Source of the DNA: Deltaproteobacteria bacterium
GTDB taxonomy: Bacteria > Myxococcota_A > Polyangia > Haliangiales > Haliangiaceae
Assembly (NCBI GenBank): GCA_013813945.1
Contig: JACCQV010000659.1
Span: 1-6,937, forward strand
Reading direction: 5' to 3'
DNA length: 6,937 nt
The position numbers and the translations under genes were made by a program. Each line of letters begins with the position of its first letter. Positions within the stretch are counted from its first letter, which is position 1. Shown here one piece after another: positions 4,030-6,937 of this stretch. The notes below the pieces were generated by a model. It was not told where the DNA came from and made no database searches. It worked only from the letters and a program-made list of their open reading frames with translations.

Positions 4030-5331
4030 ATGCGGACCTGGCCACTCGTGATCGTGTTGAGTCTCGGAGTGCTGGCGTGCGGAGACTTCCCGCCACCACG
4101 CGAGGACAAGCCGAGTGCTCCGGCGGAGAACGACCCGGCCTACAAGGTCGATGGCGTGAAGGAGTGGTGGATCGTGCCCGATGCGGCAACGACCGAGCCC
4201 GCCCAGCTGATGACGATCCTCGTCACCGTGCCCAGCGGCACCGACTTCGTCGACGCGTGGGTCGGCGACGTGCGGGTGACCCGGCTCGTCGAGCAACCGA
4301 ACGGTCAGCACGGTGTTCAGGTCTCGCTCGAAGGCATCCCGGCCGGCACGCACCAGGTCTTGCTCGCCGCGAACGGTTCCACCGAGGCGTTCGCGAGCGT
4401 GCCGTTCAAGCGCACGGCTCCGTACTACGTGCTGGTCACCACGGACTGGGACTTCGCTGATCCGGGCAACCAGGCAAATACCTATCAGGACATGATGCAC
4501 CGCGATCACTCCGACTTGCGACTGACGCACTTCGTGGGTCCATACACGTTCACTGATCCGGCGATGACGGAGGCGCGCAAGACCGAGCTCGTGACCTGGC
4601 TGCAGAAGCAGCGCGATACGTTTGGCGACGAGATCGGGCTGCACATTCATCCGTACTGCCACTTCGTGACGGCGGCGGGCCTCACCTGTGTCACCGACCA
4701 GTCCACGGTCTATGCGACCGACACGACCGGGTACACGATCAAGCTCGGTGCGTATGGCCGCACCGACTTCGGTACGCTGCTCGAGCACTCCAAGGCGATC
4801 TTCCAGCAGCGCGGTCTCGGTACCCCGAAGACGTTCCGCGCCGGCGGCTGGACTGCGACGCTGGAGACGATCGCCGCCCTCGCTGACAAGGGCTTCACCG
4901 CCGACACCAGCGCCCTGAACTGGAAGCGGATCGAGGAGTGGAGCGGCAAGGAGCTGTACCGCTGGAACATGGAGAACTGGGGTCCGATCGACGACACCAG
5001 CCAGCCGTACTATCCGAGCGACACCAACGTCCTGATGACAGGCCCGACCAAGCTGTCGATCCTCGAAGTTCCGGATAACGGCGTGATGATCGATTACGTC
5101 ACGCTCCCGGAGATGAACAGCCTCTTCGATGCAAACTGGAATGGCGAGCCGCTCGAGTCGCCGCGCACGTTGATGATGGGATTCCACCCCGCGACCCCTG
5201 GTTTCAACGAGGGAGAGTATCTGCGTGTCGATGGCTTCTTGAAGTATGCCGATCAGCGCCTCGGTACTCGTCATCTCGGTCCGGTCGTCTACATCACGCT
5301 CGAAGACGTCGTCGCGGCCTACGCCCCGTAG
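4030..5331 (+). CDS. Polysaccharide-deacetylase-like (NodB-type barrel) lipoprotein
   Basis: This 433-aa secreted lipoprotein probably removes acetyl groups from a polysaccharide or peptidoglycan in a metal-dependent way. The signal ends in VLAC (lipidated Cys17, Gly at +2). Residues about 18-130 look like an Ig-like/TIG beta domain (AQLMTILVTVPSG, VQVSLEGIPAGTHQVLLAANG). From about 132 the barrel begins: TTDWDFAD (Asp139 and Asp141, motif-1 equivalent), IGLHIHPYCHF with His207 and His211 in the HxxxH spacing of the metal site, FRAGGW with Arg270 (motif-3 position), a later Asp in FTADTS, and MMGFHP with His386 where family members carry the last catalytic His. Motif 1 has a Trp between the two Asp instead of the usual TFDD, and the chain contains several extra loops, so it is a divergent member. 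The ATG at 4030 is chosen because it begins the signal; the frame is open further upstream, across the divergent promoter. It is not clearly in an operon. Confidence 0.8.
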   Translation: MRTWPLVIVLSLGVLACGDFPPPREDKPSAPAENDPAYKVDGVKEWWIVPDAATTEPAQLMTILVTVPSGTDFVDAWVGDVRVTRLVEQPNGQHGVQVSLEGIPAGTHQVLLAANGSTEAFASVPFKRTAPYYVLVTTDWDFADPGNQANTYQDMMHRDHSDLRLTHFVGPYTFTDPAMTEARKTELVTWLQKQRDTFGDEIGLHIHPYCHFVTAAGLTCVTDQSTVYATDTTGYTIKLGAYGRTDFGTLLEHSKAIFQQRGLGTPKTFRAGGWTATLETIAALADKGFTADTSALNWKRIEEWSGKELYRWNMENWGPIDDTSQPYYPSDTNVLMTGPTKLSILEVPDNGVMIDYVTLPEMNSLFDANWNGEPLESPRTLMMGFHPATPGFNEGEYLRVDGFLKYADQRLGTRHLGPVVYITLEDVVAAYAP

Positions 5332-5410
5332 CCTTGTCACCAGCCGGTGTTGTGTGCTCGAATGCGCGCCGCCGCTGAACTCTTATCTTCAGTCAGCGTC
5401 GAGGATCCAA
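5332..5410 (+). promoter_or_regulatory. Short spacer with promoter and ribosome-binding site of the winged-helix gene
   Basis: GAGGA at 5401-5405 is a good Shine-Dalgarno 5 nt before the ATG at 5411 and decides that start within a longer open frame. TATCTT (5384-5389) is a modest -10 candidate with no clear -35. Confidence 0.45.
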
Positions 5411-5803
5411 ATGCCTAATCTGCAGTCCGACATCCAGCGCCTCGTCGATGGTTTCGTCACCCAGGTCACCGAGCTCGCGCGCCGCGCGGCCATCGACACC
5501 CTCGAGTCGGCACTCGGTCGCGGCACGTCTCGCGGCGGTGGGGCAGGAATGGCGCGGATCGGTCGCTCGCGTGGCCGCGGCGCCAAGCGGACCTCGAACG
5601 AGCTCGAGAAGCTACAGGACGACTTCCTCGCCTTCGTCGGCAAGAACCCGGGCATGCGGATCGAGCAGATCAACAAGCAGCTCGGCACGACGACCAAGGA
5701 CCTTGCCCTTCCGATCCGCAAGCTGATCGCGGATGGCTCGCTCAAGGCCAAGGGCAAGAAGCGATCGACGACGTACTTCCCCGGCAGCAAGGGCAAGAAC
5801 TAA
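5411..5803 (+). CDS. Small DNA-binding protein: N-terminal helix, RGR-rich linker, C-terminal winged helix
   Basis: This 130-aa protein is probably a nucleoid-associated or regulatory DNA-binding protein. Residues 1-35 form an amphipathic helix (DIQRLVDGFVTQVTELARRAA) suited to oligomerisation. Residues 36-62 are a Gly/Arg-rich basic linker containing RGRGAKR. Residues about 63-124 read as a winged helix-turn-helix: LEKLQDDFLAFVGKNPGMRI, then EQINKQLGTTTKDLALPIRKL (recognition region), and a basic wing LKAKGKKRSTTYFP. The tail is SKGKN. Proteins of this layout are, to my recollection, common in myxobacteria, with no settled function. Its start is fixed by GAGGA 5 nt upstream. Only 14 bp separate its stop from the acyl-CoA synthetase gene, so the two are likely co-transcribed; whether it regulates lipid genes is unknown. 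Confidence 0.8.
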   Translation: MPNLQSDIQRLVDGFVTQVTELARRAAIDTLESALGRGTSRGGGAGMARIGRSRGRGAKRTSNELEKLQDDFLAFVGKNPGMRIEQINKQLGTTTKDLALPIRKLIADGSLKAKGKKRSTTYFPGSKGKN

Positions 5804-5817
5804 CCAAGGGTGGTGTG

Positions 5818-6937
5818 ATGGGTGCTCACGATCTGATTCCGCATCGGTTTCTCGGTCAGGCAACGACGCGGCCCTCGGCCGTCGCGTATCAGGCGAAGGT
5901 CAACGGGCGCTGGCAGCCGACAACCTGGAAGGGGTTTGTCGACCAGGTTCGCTCGGCCGCGCGCGCACTGATGACGCTCGGCTTCCAGCGCGGTGGCACG
6001 GTCGCCATCCTGGGCTTCAACCGCCCGGAGTGGGTGATCCTCGATCACGCCGCGATGCTGGCGGGTGGCGCACCGGCCGGGATTTACACGACGTGCTCGC
6101 CCGAAGAGGTGCAGTACATCGTCCATCACAGCGAGGCTCACGTGGTCCTCGTCGAGGACGCGGCGCAGCTCGCCAAGATCAAGGCGAAGCGCGATGAGAT
6201 GCCGCTGTGCAAGCACATCGTGATGATGCGCGGCGCGACGGCGACGGGCGCAGATGTCCTGACGTGGGACGACTTCCTCGCCAAGGCGGACGGCACGACC
6301 GACGCCCAGCTCGACGCACGGATCGACGCGATCGAGCAGGCCGACCTCGCGACCTTGATCTACACATCGGGGACGACCGGCCCGCCGAAGGGCGTGATGC
6401 TGTCCCACGGCAATCTCGCGTGGACGGCGCGCACGTTGATCTCGCTCGGCAGCGGAAACGACACGGACGTCTCGCTGTCGTACCTGCCGCTGTCGCACAT
6501 CGCCGAGCAGATGGCGACGGTGCACATGCCGGCGACCGCTGGCTCGGCCGTCTACTTCTCGGAGTCGATCGAGAAGGTCCCGGACAACCTCAAGGATGCA
6601 CGGCCGACGGTGTTCTTCGGTGTGCCGCGGATCTGGGAGAAGTTCCACGCGGTGCTCTCCGGCAAGCTCTCGGAGGTCACCGGCGCCAAGGCCAAGCTGA
6701 TCGCGTGGGCGCGCAAGGTCTGCGCCGACGTCAACGCGCATCGGGATCGGGGTGCCGCGGTGTCGCGGCTCCTCGACCTCCAGTACCGGCTCGCCAACAA
6801 GCTCGTGATCAGCAAGCTCAAGACCGCTCTTGGCTTCGACCGCGCACGCACCCTGATCTCGGGTGCGGCACCGATCGCGCCCGACGTGCTCGAGTTCTTC
6901 TCGAGCCTCGATCTGCCGATCCGCGAGATCTATGGCC
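5818..6937 (+). CDS. Long-chain acyl-CoA synthetase (AMP-forming), 3' end outside window
   Basis: These are the first 373 residues of an AMP-forming long-chain fatty-acid-CoA ligase (FadD15/bubblegum-like), which activates fatty acids with ATP and CoA. The frame is open from ATG 5818 to the window end with no stop. Motifs seen are the N-terminal fold (RPSAVAYQAKVNGRWQPTTW; NRPEWVILDHAAMLAGG), the P-loop YTSGTTGPPKGVM starting at Tyr182, SYLPLSHIAEQ around 221-231, FFGVPRIWEKF around 266-276 (typical of this subgroup), ISGAAP at 347-352 and the start of the adenylate-binding YG(x)(S/T)E motif at 372-373. Family members have about 600 residues, so roughly 40% is missing. AAGGG lies about 10 nt before the ATG. 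It probably forms an operon with the winged-helix gene. The enzyme could serve beta-oxidation or lipid synthesis; the context does not decide. Confidence 0.95.
   Translation, partial: MGAHDLIPHRFLGQATTRPSAVAYQAKVNGRWQPTTWKGFVDQVRSAARALMTLGFQRGGTVAILGFNRPEWVILDHAAMLAGGAPAGIYTTCSPEEVQYIVHHSEAHVVLVEDAAQLAKIKAKRDEMPLCKHIVMMRGATATGADVLTWDDFLAKADGTTDAQLDARIDAIEQADLATLIYTSGTTGPPKGVMLSHGNLAWTARTLISLGSGNDTDVSLSYLPLSHIAEQMATVHMPATAGSAVYFSESIEKVPDNLKDARPTVFFGVPRIWEKFHAVLSGKLSEVTGAKAKLIAWARKVCADVNAHRDRGAAVSRLLDLQYRLANKLVISKLKTALGFDRARTLISGAAPIAPDVLEFFSSLDLPIREIYG

Noticed and set aside
3739..5340. 533-codon minus-strand open frame
   Set aside because: It overlaps the deacetylase-like gene in full, crosses the divergent promoter, and has no domain motif.
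5338..5349. CACC-AGCC-GGTG hairpin after the deacetylase-like gene
   Set aside because: Only a 4-bp stem with a TTGTGTG tail, too weak to call a terminator.
5800..6741. Minus-strand frame opposite the acyl-CoA synthetase
   Set aside because: Shadow of a strongly conserved gene with P-loop and adenylation motifs.

Overview
The window is GC-rich with dense coding capacity and carries four putative lipoproteins. One of them has a signal peptide followed by a Pro/Asp/Gly/Thr-rich spacer and then cysteine-containing domains. It also holds a four-helix-bundle (S23/IVP family) reading frame flanked by short V-x coding hexamers. Together these suggest a myxobacterium-like member of the Myxococcota, perhaps the Haliangium/Kofleria group. 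That placement rests on general style, not on a marker gene. No rRNA, tRNA or CRISPR array is visible.

Layout from left to right: (1) the 3' end of a RimJ/RimL-type GNAT acetyltransferase (1-309, +) converges on, and overlaps by 40 bp, a small two-helix Gly-zipper membrane protein (about 270-572, -). (2) A secreted lipoprotein follows, with an EGF-like cysteine motif, a CBM48-like module and an alpha/beta-hydrolase esterase domain (665-1969, +). (3) A 164-bp gap contains a compact three-way-junction fold and a possible leaderless promoter. (4) Next is a lipoprotein with a Gly-Asp/poly-Gly tether and a parallel beta-helix-like body (2134-3000, +). (5) An unusual cassette at about 3038-3430 consists of a shortened S23/IVP-type four-helix-bundle gene lying inside the loop of a 33-bp inverted repeat; the repeat arms are built from degenerate GTYNAN hexamers. 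A stem-loop terminator follows it. (6) A small lipoprotein on the minus strand (3462-3974) and a polysaccharide-deacetylase-like lipoprotein (4030-5331, +) are divergently transcribed from a 55-bp spacer with mirrored TGATAG boxes. (7) A 130-aa protein with an N-terminal helix, a basic RGR linker and a C-terminal winged helix (5411-5803, +) lies 14 bp upstream of a long-chain acyl-CoA synthetase (5818 to the window end, +). These two probably form an operon.

No single pathway unites the window. The recurring theme is envelope or secreted function: two carbohydrate-esterase-like lipoproteins, a beta-helix lipoprotein, a small lipoprotein and a small membrane protein. The most interesting item is the S23 hairpin cassette. 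It has the organisation of the intervening sequences known from 23S rRNA genes, a hairpin stem enclosing an S23 reading frame, but it sits between protein genes. Its protein appears to have lost an internal segment in frame at a small palindrome.
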